DNA of 63,028 bases, from positions 1-63,028 of IMG/VR virus record IMGVR_UViG_3300048625_000378, one strand, 5' to 3'. Source of the stretch: a virus. The notes under the pieces are model-generated. The model made no database searches. It worked only from the letters and a program-made list of their open reading frames with translations, and had not been told where the DNA came from. Positions 25,066 through 34,821 of the stretch are shown one piece after another. The translations under genes were made by a program, and so were the position numbers. Position 1 is the first letter of the stretch. Each line of letters begins with the position of its first letter.

Positions 25066-28000
25066 TTATGTTAAAGGGTTAAAATCACAAGCACTTTGTT
25101 GATCTGTTTGGTCGTAATTAAGATTGACTAATTGGGAGGTATTGCAGCTACGAGTTTCGGTTAATATAGGACATGCGGTTCCTCCGCCAGATGCTGGGGT
25201 AATAACAGTACGTGTTCTAGTCTGTATTCCGTTTAAGCATTGAGACCAATCAGACCAAGCTGAAACTACGCAATCAATTACGGGCTCACAAGTCCTTGTT
25301 TCTGAAAGAACGGGGCAAGCTACTCCTCCATTTGAAGCAGGTGTTACAACTGTTCTAGTTCTAGTTTGACTTCCATTTGCACAAGTAGACCAAGAAGACC
25401 AATCCGAAACAACACAGTTAACTGGGCTGCAAGCTACGCAAGAATTAGGACCGTTAGCCGCGTCATAACAAAGTGAAATTTGAGTTGAATTAATATCTCT
25501 ATAATCCCAAATCAAGTATAATTTTTGCGTGTTCGATGATCTTGTAAATACAAAATTTCCAGAAAATGTTTTTTGATTGACGCCTTGTGAAGTTTCTGTA
25601 GGTGTTAAGAAATTAGCATTTTGAATTAATTGATTCAATGAGGTTTCTGTATAGTCAACATTTGATATTGCGTAGCCAAGGCGGTTTTGCTTTAAAGGCA
25701 AAAACGCACCCGTACTTGTAGTTTCTTTTACTGATTCTATAGTGACTAAATCATTTTGTTTTGGGAAAGAATTTTTACCTTCATACCCAAACGTTTTTTC
25801 AAATTTTGTAACCGGATAATTTGAAAATATATCTTCGTTTTGTATTGAGGTATTTGAACCTGCCTTAAACTTATTTGTAATGGTTTTGTTTAAATCACTT
25901 TCATCATTCAGCACCACATAGACAATTTCCAACGGAATCCCTACCGGGCAATTGTTTACTATTGAAAAACTTACCGCGCCTCCAACCGGAGTGATAGTAA
26001 CATTGGCAAACTTAGCATTTAGGCTACTTCTGTTTATAATCATATTGCCACTTCCGGTTAGTCCTGACATTACTGATGTAACCCCATCATGTATAACTTC
26101 AATCGTAGCATTTCCTTCAGAAATCAAATAGTTTAACGTCAATTGTCCCGTAAATGAGTTTAATTCTAAAATATAACTAAAAGGTTCTTGAAGTTTATTT
26201 TTTGCAATTTCGGCACCGCAATTATAAGTAGGTATTCCAACTATATTTTCTCCAATAGTAAAAGTTGTTAAGTCAAGAAATGGGTCATATCCAGAAATGA
26301 TTTTTCCTTTTGTTCTATTTGTAAATAAGTCTCTAAAGAAATTTCTCAAGCCGTATGTTATTTCTTCAATTCCGTCATTTGACAGTCTAACAATACTTCC
26401 GTTTCTAATGGAAGCATATTTTATTCTTCCAAAGCTATCTACTGAAAAACTATCAGGATTTGTTCCGATCCCATTATTGCCTGCATAAGGAATATATTGC
26501 CCTAATATACTGGATCCGGCAGTAATTGCGGAATTTCCGTCAGCAGTATAAATAGCTTGTTTATTGAATAATACTTTCCCAGGCTTATTTTCTTGTAGCA
26601 CTACAATGTCATTTTCTCGGCTATGTATTAATTGAATGCTTCCGTTTTGCTTATCAATGTCGTCTTTAAAGTTACCCATTGATAAATTGAAAACATTTAG
26701 CCCATTGATTGAAGAGCTCTCTACGTAGGGTTCGCTATGGGTTAGGTCTGCAAATCGTCTAATTGATCTATATTTCTCAATAGATACTGCTGATGGTCTT
26801 AGGTCTATGTTTAAATACGGCTTATTAAAACCATCTTTTACGATGTAACTTTCTACGCCATTTTTCATGCTGTAGCAGTTGAAGAAATCTAGATCAACTT
26901 CTGCCGGCATCGTGCTTGTTTGGCTTTGTAGATTGCCTTGGTGTAACCCATTAACAATATCGAAAGTCTGTTCTGTTTCAAAGTAAATATCTTGCTCGTC
27001 TGACTTTTTTTCTTCGGTTTCAAATATTAAAACCCCATTTGCCGCTCTAATAGTTACAGTTGCGTTTAAGTATGATGGATGCTGTCCGTTTCCGTTTAGT
27101 TCGTTATGTATTCTAAGATATAACGCACCGTTTGAGTTGCTTGTAAATCCTCCAAATATAGAATCTTCTCCTCTAACAACTCCATTTGTAGGGAAACTAA
27201 AATCTCCTGTATTGTTATTTACCTCGGCATTATACCACGCTTGAAAGTTGCTGTAATCTGCGCTAACATAAAAGGTTTTAACAAACTCTTTACTACCTCC
27301 ATTACTGCCGTATTTTTTATTAGTAATTTCTATATCAATTCTTGAACCTTGTTTTATGGGTATATCAACATACGCGCTCCCGACTTTATTGCTAAATTGG
27401 CCAATGTACATATCAAAATTATCTCCTCTACTTGACTTAGCTCCAATTCTAGTGACAATACCTTCTTTAATATAGTCCATTGAAATGCCCGCAGGAGTTT
27501 TAATCTTCATATAAAGCCCAGGTAATTCATTAATCACGTTTCCGTCTAAATCAACATTACCTTCAATGAACTCTTTTTCTTTGGTTTCGATATCTAAGAC
27601 TTTAACTTTAGTCAAATTCTCTACAAATCCATTAGTGTCTGACTTGAAAATAAGAGTATCTCCGACTTTAACCTTGTCTTTATTATCTCCTTCAAGTTTA
27701 ACCCAGCGGAATAGCCCGTCCACATAAAATGTAGTGGCGTAAATAGTTTGATAAGATAATTTTTTTTGCTTAACCACTATCTTATATCTATCTGCAAATT
27801 TTGGGGGTTTATGAGAAATGGCAACTTTAATTTTATTTTTAGACAGCGCTAATTTGTGCGGAATGAATAATGTATTTTTAAATTGTGTTAATACAGTTGT
27901 GGACCTATTAAACTCATCCATGTAAACAAATCCAACCTCATAGCTCCTATTGGTTTTAAGAGTAGATACATCTCCGTCTTCGTAAAATAAAATGCTAGAA

Positions 28001-29514
28001 ACATTAGTAAAGCCCCAATTGATTGTTTGGTTAGGATTTCCTGAAACAAGATAGATTAACGATATTGACTTTATGGTTATTGTCGTAGCTGTAGAATCTT
28101 GTATTGTAAATGTGGTATTTGAATCTAAATCCGAATTAGGTATTTCCGTAATAGTATAATTTGACAAAAATAAATTTGTCATATATTTTGTGATAAAAAA
28201 TATAAAATCTTCATCATTCGCAAGTTCTGTAGCATTTTTAAAATCTTTTGTAAGCAAGTACGAAACAGTATTGTTATAGCTAATAGGAGGGGACTGACTA
28301 TTCTCTAATTTGAAAAATAAAGTTATCTCGCTTCCGGATTTTAACTTGCTAGATCCAAAATTAATAACCAACAAATCATTTTGAAATTGATTAGTTCCTA
28401 TTGAATAATCTAAATTACTACCTTCAAAGTTTTTAGAATTTAAACTTAGGCTATAATCAGGTTTAAATTTATTCCCATCAGCCAATGTCAAGTCATAACC
28501 CTCTACAAAATTTCCGAAAACCCCAATATTGCCAATTAAAGTTAATGCTTTTGCTTTGATCGGCACATTATCAAATGAACGATATAGCTCTCTTTCTGGC
28601 AAGGCAGAATATAGTTTGTTGTTTGAAAAAACAAAAGATTTACTCTGATCATCTCCCCATTTTTGATTTTCTTTATTAAAAGTCTCAACTAAATACAGGG
28701 CATTTGAGTTGCTTTCTTTCGCAATAACTTGAATATCAGTAACCCTTTTATCTCCGGTATTTATTGTAACATGTATGGCGTTAAAATAATTTAACATCCC
28801 GATGTTTTCTAAAGAGCCGTAGTCTAATTTAAAGTTATTTGGATAAAAGTTATAGCTAGAAAAAGAAGAAAGCGCAGAGTATTCTCCATCTAAATATTTA
28901 TACCTATAAGAAAATGACAAGAATTTTTCTTCAATATTATTGCCTGCATTATCAATAAATGTAGGGATAGTTGTTGGGGCGTAACGTGGCGGTTTTTTAA
29001 TTAAATAAATATCTTCTTTTTCAAATCCATTTTCATTCCATGTTTTTGCTCTTTCAATATTAAAACACAAAGGTTGCATATTGTCATCGGTCATTAAAAA
29101 CAATTCTTTGTTTACATCTTCAGCGCTTAAAATTTGTATTCCAGTACAGAAATAATCCGCTTTTAAATTAAATACTCTAGCATTTTCGGGCCTCGTATCT
29201 TTTAAAACAAATGTGGATATGCTATTGGTAAAATCATATTCAATCAAAAAACAACCCGAATCTGACAACACTAACCAGTACACTCTGTTTCTCGAAGGAT
29301 GTGAATACCCTCCCATATAGATCGGATTTGTGCCTAAATTTAAGTTAGTTAGCTTTTTATTGCTATAAGATTTTTTTACAGAACCCTCTTCTAAAGATTC
29401 GTTATTTAAAACAATTGCGTTATATGCTTCTCTATATTCACCATCTGGCAATAGCCTGTTGTCAACATCGAGTTGCATTCTTCCTTGATTATATGTTCTT
29501 CTAGTTATAGGCAT
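25066..29514 (-). CDS. Tail nozzle / stabilisation protein with two TSP1-like repeats
   Basis: A 1482-residue protein. The N terminus, LDVDNRLLPDGEYREAYNAI, is characteristic of the large tail-nozzle/stabilisation proteins of podoviruses, including crAss-like phages. The bulk is beta-rich, as in propeller-containing nozzle proteins. From about residue 1365 to 1470 come two thrombospondin type-1-like repeats: CVVSDWSSWSTCANGSQTRT, and CVVSAWSDWSQCLNGIQTRT, each followed by a conserved ETRTC/ETRSC. These suggest a disulfide-stabilised, possibly surface-binding C terminus. It starts at the stop of the upstream connector gene. Confidence 0.72.
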   Translation of the reverse strand: MPITRRTYNQGRMQLDVDNRLLPDGEYREAYNAIVLNNESLEEGSVKKSYSNKKLTNLNLGTNPIYMGGYSHPSRNRVYWLVLSDSGCFLIEYDFTNSISTFVLKDTRPENARVFNLKADYFCTGIQILSAEDVNKELFLMTDDNMQPLCFNIERAKTWNENGFEKEDIYLIKKPPRYAPTTIPTFIDNAGNNIEEKFLSFSYRYKYLDGEYSALSSFSSYNFYPNNFKLDYGSLENIGMLNYFNAIHVTINTGDKRVTDIQVIAKESNSNALYLVETFNKENQKWGDDQSKSFVFSNNKLYSALPERELYRSFDNVPIKAKALTLIGNIGVFGNFVEGYDLTLADGNKFKPDYSLSLNSKNFEGSNLDYSIGTNQFQNDLLVINFGSSKLKSGSEITLFFKLENSQSPPISYNNTVSYLLTKDFKNATELANDEDFIFFITKYMTNLFLSNYTITEIPNSDLDSNTTFTIQDSTATTITIKSISLIYLVSGNPNQTINWGFTNVSSILFYEDGDVSTLKTNRSYEVGFVYMDEFNRSTTVLTQFKNTLFIPHKLALSKNKIKVAISHKPPKFADRYKIVVKQKKLSYQTIYATTFYVDGLFRWVKLEGDNKDKVKVGDTLIFKSDTNGFVENLTKVKVLDIETKEKEFIEGNVDLDGNVINELPGLYMKIKTPAGISMDYIKEGIVTRIGAKSSRGDNFDMYIGQFSNKVGSAYVDIPIKQGSRIDIEITNKKYGSNGGSKEFVKTFYVSADYSNFQAWYNAEVNNNTGDFSFPTNGVVRGEDSIFGGFTSNSNGALYLRIHNELNGNGQHPSYLNATVTIRAANGVLIFETEEKKSDEQDIYFETEQTFDIVNGLHQGNLQSQTSTMPAEVDLDFFNCYSMKNGVESYIVKDGFNKPYLNIDLRPSAVSIEKYRSIRRFADLTHSEPYVESSSINGLNVFNLSMGNFKDDIDKQNGSIQLIHSRENDIVVLQENKPGKVLFNKQAIYTADGNSAITAGSSILGQYIPYAGNNGIGTNPDSFSVDSFGRIKYASIRNGSIVRLSNDGIEEITYGLRNFFRDLFTNRTKGKIISGYDPFLDLTTFTIGENIVGIPTYNCGAEIAKNKLQEPFSYILELNSFTGQLTLNYLISEGNATIEVIHDGVTSVMSGLTGSGNMIINRSSLNAKFANVTITPVGGAVSFSIVNNCPVGIPLEIVYVVLNDESDLNKTITNKFKAGSNTSIQNEDIFSNYPVTKFEKTFGYEGKNSFPKQNDLVTIESVKETTSTGAFLPLKQNRLGYAISNVDYTETSLNQLIQNANFLTPTETSQGVNQKTFSGNFVFTRSSNTQKLYLIWDYRDINSTQISLCYDAANGPNSCVACSPVNCVVSDWSSWSTCANGSQTRTRTVVTPASNGGVACPVLSETRTCEPVIDCVVSAWSDWSQCLNGIQTRTRTVITPASGGGTACPILTETRSCNTSQLVNLNYDQTDQQSACDFNPLT

Positions 29515-30359
29515 TATATCGTCATTGAACGGGAGCGAAGTACTCTCGAAATTTGTAATAGGTTGAAATCGGCTCTTGCTAGTTTTGCTTGATGTAATGT
29601 AGTCTTGTATCGTTGCAACGCGCGTTGTTTCTCATTAGCTGGAACGTTCCTTTTTCTTTCTATACAAGAAAAGTAAATCCAATTCTCAATCGTATCTCTT
29701 AAATACTTGTGAACTGTAATTTCTTCTTCTGTGTATTCTGACTGCAACCCGTCAGAATTGTATTCCAAAACAATTTCTTTTCCAGACAATTCAGAACTAA
29801 ACAATATTTTACCTCTTCTTTCGTCAATTGTAAACTCTCCGCTTTTACTCAATTTTGAAGTATTTAAAGTAGGCTGGTAGCCATCTAAAAAACTATATGT
29901 TTTATATGGTCTTTGGTAGCCATTCGAACTGTCAGCAGTTAAAATATTCCCTAAATCATCAAAAAGTAATTTGTAATTATCATCTTGTAAATATCCAGTC
30001 GCAATGTTTATATTTCGATTTACATCTAAAGGCATTAGTCTTAAACTATTCGTAGATTCGTCCTTAACTACAACCGATATCCTAACATAATCAATATAAT
30101 CTTGAGGTAAAGGCCAAGACAAATCTGGCGGCACGGTAATTTCTATTGCTAAAATATCGTTTGAAGCCTGTCTTGAAACAGTTCTTATCGCTTGTTTGGC
30201 ATAACTAATTATTCTTGATCTCTTTACATTTTTAATATAAGAATCGTCGTCTTCTGCCTCCAAAAGCATATTATTCACAATTGTATTTAAAGAAACGTAT
30301 TGATATTTTCCTTGAACTTCATCAGTTTCGTAATAATCTTTTGGGGTGTACATATCCAT
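29514..30359 (-). CDS. Head-tail connector / ring protein 2
   Basis: A 281-residue protein in the position of tail-tubular-A-like or ring proteins. It includes ISYAKQAIRTVSRQASNDIL and LPQDYIDYVRISVVVKD, the helical and beta elements of T7 gp11-like connectors, and a conserved EYNSDGL strand followed by a terminal helical part (DTIENWIYFSCIERK). It directly precedes the nozzle gene. Similarity to gp11 is inferred from position and layout. Confidence 0.6.
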   Translation of the reverse strand: MDMYTPKDYYETDEVQGKYQYVSLNTIVNNMLLEAEDDDSYIKNVKRSRIISYAKQAIRTVSRQASNDILAIEITVPPDLSWPLPQDYIDYVRISVVVKDESTNSLRLMPLDVNRNINIATGYLQDDNYKLLFDDLGNILTADSSNGYQRPYKTYSFLDGYQPTLNTSKLSKSGEFTIDERRGKILFSSELSGKEIVLEYNSDGLQSEYTEEEITVHKYLRDTIENWIYFSCIERKRNVPANEKQRALQRYKTTLHQAKLARADFNLLQISRVLRSRSMTI

Positions 30360-30361
30360 GT

Positions 30362-31069
30362 CTATGATGCATTATCTTGGTTAAAATCTAAAGTTTCTTT
30401 TGAAGCAATCATTTGGGTCAATTCCTGTTCTTTAAGATTAATTCCAAAGCGTCTTAAAGTGCCTGTTATAACTCTGTTTTCTTCGCTAGGATGCAAGTCT
30501 ATATCTTGAAAATCTGCCGCAGAAGGATTGAATAATTCAGTTCCACCAACAATTGTATAAGTCCAGTTAGGAACTTTAGGGTTTCTTAAATAGGAAACGC
30601 TAACACTACCTCTTATTGATGTTGGAGCAATTTTTACCTTATTTCCAACTCTTAATCCTATTGGGTTTGATGCGGAAGGAAGTGAATCTTCGTAATTCAG
30701 TAATAGCTTGAATTCTTTGGAATGTTTGCAAAATTCAACCTCATTGATATTTCTGTAAAACACACTATCAATATATCTCAAATCAGTAGGCAAAATGAAG
30801 TAGGGATGTTCATAGACTAAGCAGATATCTTCTACTAAAAAATGAAGTATTTTCTCTCTTATTCGATCTGGTAGGTTTTCTAAGCCGCCATTTATAAGCC
30901 CTCTGTTTTCTCGATTTAACATTCGGTTTACCTCATAAAAGTATCCTTCATAAATCTCATTGACAGTATCATACAAGGCAAGTCTTAAATCTGTTGGTTT
31001 TACATTACCTCTAATGTCTGAATTAGATAATGTTAGTAGTGTCTTATATACTCTGTCAATTGCTATCAT
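30362..31069 (-). CDS. Head-tail connector / ring protein 1
   Basis: A 235-residue protein that precedes the other connector by 2 bases. It has PDRIREKILHFLVEDICLVY and ILPTDLRYIDSVFYRN in the middle and a beta-rich C terminus with DLHPSEENRVITGTLRRFGI. Genes at this place in crAss-like and other podoviruses encode portal-bound adaptor rings. A strong terminator-like hairpin upstream separates it from the head genes. Confidence 0.55.
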   Translation of the reverse strand: MIAIDRVYKTLLTLSNSDIRGNVKPTDLRLALYDTVNEIYEGYFYEVNRMLNRENRGLINGGLENLPDRIREKILHFLVEDICLVYEHPYFILPTDLRYIDSVFYRNINEVEFCKHSKEFKLLLNYEDSLPSASNPIGLRVGNKVKIAPTSIRGSVSVSYLRNPKVPNWTYTIVGGTELFNPSAADFQDIDLHPSEENRVITGTLRRFGINLKEQELTQMIASKETLDFNQDNAS

Positions 31070-31088
31070 TTGGCTGTTGTTTTATTAA

Positions 31089-31122
31089 AAAATGCCTTGC
31101 CATAAGTTGAGCAAGGCATTTT
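31089..31122 (-). terminator. Strong hairpin terminator after head gene
   Basis: AAAATGCCTTGC (31089-31100) pairs perfectly with GCAAGGCATTTT (31111-31122) around a 10-base loop; on the - strand the stem is followed by a T-rich run. It lies just downstream of the gene at 31166. Confidence 0.85.
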
Positions 31123-31165
31123 CATCTGGAAAAAGTCACTAAAAAACTAAAAATAGTGGTTATCT

Positions 31166-32230
31166 TTATTCAGCTAGCTTTTTGGCTAACCAAACTTCAT
31201 CGTTTTTGTATCTAATCGGAGCGTCAGCTTTGAATTTTTTTGCATAATCTTCTTGAAGTTGTTCCAGTGTAGATTTGTCAGCAGAACCTTCTAATTTGCC
31301 CAATTCTCCTTCGTCCTCATCTTCGTCCTCATCTTCGTCTTCATCACTTTGACTTGCAGATGTATGAGTAACGGTAACAATTGGCTTTTTTGATTCTTCT
31401 AATTGCTTTTTCAATTCAGCAATTTCAGCATCTTTTTCGCTTAGTAATTTTTCAGCATCTAAATTCTTAGCCGCTTTTTTCTCTTTAGTAACCAATCTTG
31501 TATTGAACTCTTGAAGCAATACCTGCGCTTCTTTTGTTTCGTTTGTTAAGAAGTTGGTTAGTTTATCTAAACCATTCTCACCTTGAGCTACATGTAAAAT
31601 TAAACCATCGTTGTCAGACCAAACAATAGCCGTGTGGGTAGGGTTTAATTTGATAATTTTAGAAACAAATGCTAATCCGGCAACGTATTTTGTTTCGTAA
31701 TTTTCAGCACTCATAGCATCAATTATTACGCTTGGAGTTTTAATAGCAACTGCTTTTAATTCGGAAGCACATTGAGTAAATGATTTACCAAATGAACTCA
31801 ATCCAAATATTGCCATTGAGATTGCTTTAACTTTTATCTCGTCAGATTCTTTGATAAGCTCTAATGCTTTTTCAATGTCCTCAAAGCCTGATAGCTTATC
31901 GGCAGCCTCTCCTTCTTCTGAATAGATAAAATACTTTTTGCCAAACCAAGGATGTGTTTTTAAGTAATTAATCAAAGCTACATTTGATTCATCTACAGAT
32001 AAATCAGTTTCTCCTGTACTAGGATCAAATTCAAACAAAGGAACATCAGCTTGTTTTAAGTCTTTGTTTTTAGCATGAACATCTTCTACAAAACACGAAT
32101 CTTCTCCAGGAAAATATCCAATGAATTTATTCCCTTTGTCTTCTTTTGGAGCCATTACGCTGTTTTGTGGTATTGACCATGTAGATGGTTTTTTTTCTTG
32201 TAAATCAAGTCTAAAAATAACTTTTGCCAT
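31166..32230 (-). CDS. Head-associated protein with acidic repeat
   Basis: A 354-residue protein. The N terminus is beta-rich (VIFRLDLQEKKPSTWSIPQN), the centre is helical, and residues 235-275 look like a coiled coil. A Glu/Asp alternating run (DEDEDEDEDEDEGE) precedes a C-terminal segment KKFKADAPIRYKNDEVWLAKK. Placed directly after the major capsid gene, it may be a head auxiliary or capsid-decoration protein. The terminal segment resembles short capsid-associated motifs of Bacteroidota phages. Confidence 0.5.
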   Translation of the reverse strand: MAKVIFRLDLQEKKPSTWSIPQNSVMAPKEDKGNKFIGYFPGEDSCFVEDVHAKNKDLKQADVPLFEFDPSTGETDLSVDESNVALINYLKTHPWFGKKYFIYSEEGEAADKLSGFEDIEKALELIKESDEIKVKAISMAIFGLSSFGKSFTQCASELKAVAIKTPSVIIDAMSAENYETKYVAGLAFVSKIIKLNPTHTAIVWSDNDGLILHVAQGENGLDKLTNFLTNETKEAQVLLQEFNTRLVTKEKKAAKNLDAEKLLSEKDAEIAELKKQLEESKKPIVTVTHTSASQSDEDEDEDEDEDEGELGKLEGSADKSTLEQLQEDYAKKFKADAPIRYKNDEVWLAKKLAE

Positions 32231-32253
32231 AATATTTTTTTTAATTAATAATA

Positions 32254-32281
32254 AGCCCGAAAGGATTTATTCTTTCGGGCT
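32254..32281 (-). terminator. Hairpin after major capsid gene
   Basis: AGCCCGAAAG (32254-32263) pairs perfectly with CTTTCGGGCT (32272-32281). The downstream tract on the - strand is A/T-mixed, so termination may be partial. A partial terminator here would set capsid expression above that of downstream genes. Confidence 0.7.
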
Positions 32282-32291
32282 ATGTTTTTAT

Positions 32292-33650
32292 TTATGCGTA
32301 AACTAACCCTTTTCTTCCAACGAAGTAAGAGTTCGCTCCTACAACTTGGTTTGTCATTTCACTCAAAATCTCCACAGAAGACTTGTCTTCACGTACTTGT
32401 TGTCCTAATACTCCGAAGAATTTAACTTGTCGTCTACGGTTAGTGATATTATTACTTCTGTATCTCATTGTTAAATAAGGACGAGCAACAATATTTCCTT
32501 GTTCAGTAACATTCATTGTTCCTGTTGGAACCATTAGGTACGCCAATGAAGTAGCGTCAAAATTGCTAGCGGCTAACAATGTAGGGTCGTCAAGTAATGC
32601 CCATGATGCAAAGTGGAATTGAACGCCATCAATAAATATTGATACGAAATCCAAACTTAAAGCCATGTCTTTACTGTTGTTAAAAGCTCCGTAGTTTGAT
32701 CCATTAAGGAATCCGGCATTAACTCCGCCTGATAACTCTCTGAAATAACGCATTTGCATGTGATCACAATAAACAGTAAATTCTCTACAGTTACCTTGTT
32801 TTTTTGCTCTTAACGCCAAGTTAGATAATTGAACTGTTGTTGTAATATAATCGTTTGAAATATTACCTCTTTCTTCAACTTGCTGTACAACACCTTTCAT
32901 ACCTTGAGCAAATCCAGCAACTGTTGATGGAGCGTTATCTAAGGCGCGATTATGTAAAACCGCAGTTAATTCCGCTTTGTTATCAAACAAAGTTGCGTTT
33001 CTCTCCATTTCCAAGTTAAACCATTTAGGTCCTTCTGGAGTTTCAATCCATGTTTTGTGCGCTAAATCAGAATCAGAAGTTTCATAAAATTCTTTAATGA
33101 TATGAGCGTGATTTTTATAGATTTTTGGAGACCATTTTTTGCCTTTATCAAAAGCAGAATCGCCTTTAGCGTGTCTGTTTGAGAAATCGCACAATACAGT
33201 TACGCTACTAGCGCTAAAAGTAAAGGCAGCCCCGTCAGATAATGCTGTAAAGACCAATGCGGAGGTAATTCCGCTAACAATAGCTTGATACTCTCTTGAT
33301 CCGTCAGAAATTTTTACAACATCTTTTATTCTTAATTGATGCGCTTTTGTACAAGTAAACACGTTTCCTGTAGCTGTCGCAGTCAATGTGTTATGAAGTC
33401 TATTCATTTCAGAATGCTGAATGTAATCAGATTCAAAAGTTCCTTCTTTACCCATTGATGTTGCGCGGATAAATCCTAATATACTTCCTTTTCCATTTGC
33501 AAACATCATTTCAGGAATTAATTCCGGCTGAAATTGTTGCGCGTAATCGTAAAGATTTACGAAATTTTCTGGAGTAGCTCTAAGAGCACTATCCGGCTCG
33601 GTAATAATAGCCAAGCCACTTAAATTGTTGGTTTTTAAATCAAAAGCCAT
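32292..33650 (-). CDS. Major capsid protein
   Basis: A 452-residue protein located downstream of the portal and scaffold-like genes. It has a flexible N-arm (SGLAIITEPDSALRATPENF), a beta-rich insertion (about residues 85-160), helical and strand segments such as AGFAQGMKGVVQQVEERGNI, and a C terminus MRYRSNNITNRRRQVKFFGV. Length, position and the hairpin-delimited high-expression slot fit an HK97-fold capsid. The family is not certain from reading alone. Confidence 0.75.
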   Translation of the reverse strand: MAFDLKTNNLSGLAIITEPDSALRATPENFVNLYDYAQQFQPELIPEMMFANGKGSILGFIRATSMGKEGTFESDYIQHSEMNRLHNTLTATATGNVFTCTKAHQLRIKDVVKISDGSREYQAIVSGITSALVFTALSDGAAFTFSASSVTVLCDFSNRHAKGDSAFDKGKKWSPKIYKNHAHIIKEFYETSDSDLAHKTWIETPEGPKWFNLEMERNATLFDNKAELTAVLHNRALDNAPSTVAGFAQGMKGVVQQVEERGNISNDYITTTVQLSNLALRAKKQGNCREFTVYCDHMQMRYFRELSGGVNAGFLNGSNYGAFNNSKDMALSLDFVSIFIDGVQFHFASWALLDDPTLLAASNFDATSLAYLMVPTGTMNVTEQGNIVARPYLTMRYRSNNITNRRRQVKFFGVLGQQVREDKSSVEILSEMTNQVVGANSYFVGRKGLVYA

Positions 33651-33667
33651 GGTGAATAATTTTTATA

Positions 33668-34747
33668 TTAATAATTTCCTTTCATAGCGTCCGCTACAGA
33701 CACCATTTTCACCCCTTCTTTAGCTTGTTTTTGTAAAGGATCTTGAGAGAAGTTTACGTTCCCTATTTCCTTTAATAGGCCCGTTGTTGTTTCAGCAATT
33801 GCCTTATTTAACAATGAACTTATTGCTTTTTCCCTGAATTTCGGATCAGACCATTGCATATCTTCTGCGAAGTTTTTATGGTTAAATCCATTTTCGGATC
33901 CATAACGAGACTGAATTACACCGTCTATATCAGAAACTAATGACACCATGCTCTGCCTGTCTTCCTCTGAATACTCGTAAGTAAAATTCAATTCTTTCTG
34001 GGTACCTTTATCATCAAAAGTGATTTTAAAATCAGAATCAGTAACACTGTTCACCGATTCTTTAGCTTTTAAAATTTCTTGTTGACGAGTATTTAATAAT
34101 TTATCATATTCTGATTTTAACATTACCGCCCCATTGTCTAGCTTTACATACTCCTGTTCAGAATTTTCTTCTTTACCTTCTGTTTGTTTAGCTTCAATTG
34201 GTTTGCGATATTTTTCTTGCTCTGCCTTTTTATCGTCCAAAATTGACTTTGTAAACGATGCTAATTTAATTTTATCAGAAACACTCATTTCTTCTAAATC
34301 AATGCCTAATGATTCAGCAATGTATTCATCGACTTCGTCATCTGAAAAGTTTAATCCAGTTTCTTTTCTAACCTTTTCGCGGGCCAATTCAATTTTAGGT
34401 AAATTGTCTAAATCGGAATTTAGCGCTTCATATTCTTTTCTGGAACGCCTTGTTTCTTTTTTAAATTTTAAATAAGCCTTGTCGTCATCGTCCAATAAAT
34501 CTTCATAAGGATCTACCTCTACTTTTTCAACAACTTTTTCTGGCTGTTTTTTTAAATCTTCAATAGAACTTACTTCAATACCGTTTTCTCTTAAATAAGC
34601 AAAGGCAACCTCTGAGTTATCTACAGGTTCTTTGTTTATATCGGAATCTTTATTTTCATTGGCTTCAAGATTTTTTTCATCTTGCAAATCAACGTTTGAT
34701 TCTTTATTTTGATCTAGGTTATTTTCGTTGTTTAAATTCGATTCCAT
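33668..34747 (-). CDS. Scaffold-like protein
   Basis: A 359-residue, strongly acidic, helical protein: Asn/Glu/Asp-rich N terminus, then long charged helices (KEETRRSRKEYEALNSDLDN region) and a C-terminal QDPLQKQAKEGVKM segment. It sits between portal and capsid genes, the usual place of scaffolding proteins that guide shell assembly. A late-type promoter lies between it and the portal gene (34771-34799), reading into it. Confidence 0.68.
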   Translation of the reverse strand: MESNLNNENNLDQNKESNVDLQDEKNLEANENKDSDINKEPVDNSEVAFAYLRENGIEVSSIEDLKKQPEKVVEKVEVDPYEDLLDDDDKAYLKFKKETRRSRKEYEALNSDLDNLPKIELAREKVRKETGLNFSDDEVDEYIAESLGIDLEEMSVSDKIKLASFTKSILDDKKAEQEKYRKPIEAKQTEGKEENSEQEYVKLDNGAVMLKSEYDKLLNTRQQEILKAKESVNSVTDSDFKITFDDKGTQKELNFTYEYSEEDRQSMVSLVSDIDGVIQSRYGSENGFNHKNFAEDMQWSDPKFREKAISSLLNKAIAETTTGLLKEIGNVNFSQDPLQKQAKEGVKMVSVADAMKGNY

Positions 34748-34770
34748 AGTTTTTAGTTATTTACCGTTAC

Positions 34771-34799
34771 AAATATATAGAAATTATTTATAGTTTAAC
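34771..34799 (-). promoter_or_regulatory. Late promoter before scaffold and capsid genes
   Basis: On the - strand, TATATTTG (34771-34778) preceded by TTAAACTATAAATAATTTC (34781-34799), almost identical to the promoter at 23368-23397. It gives the scaffold, capsid and head genes their own start of transcription, independent of the portal. Confidence 0.65.
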
Positions 34800-34821
34800 A
34801 AAATGCAATAGAAAAAATCTA

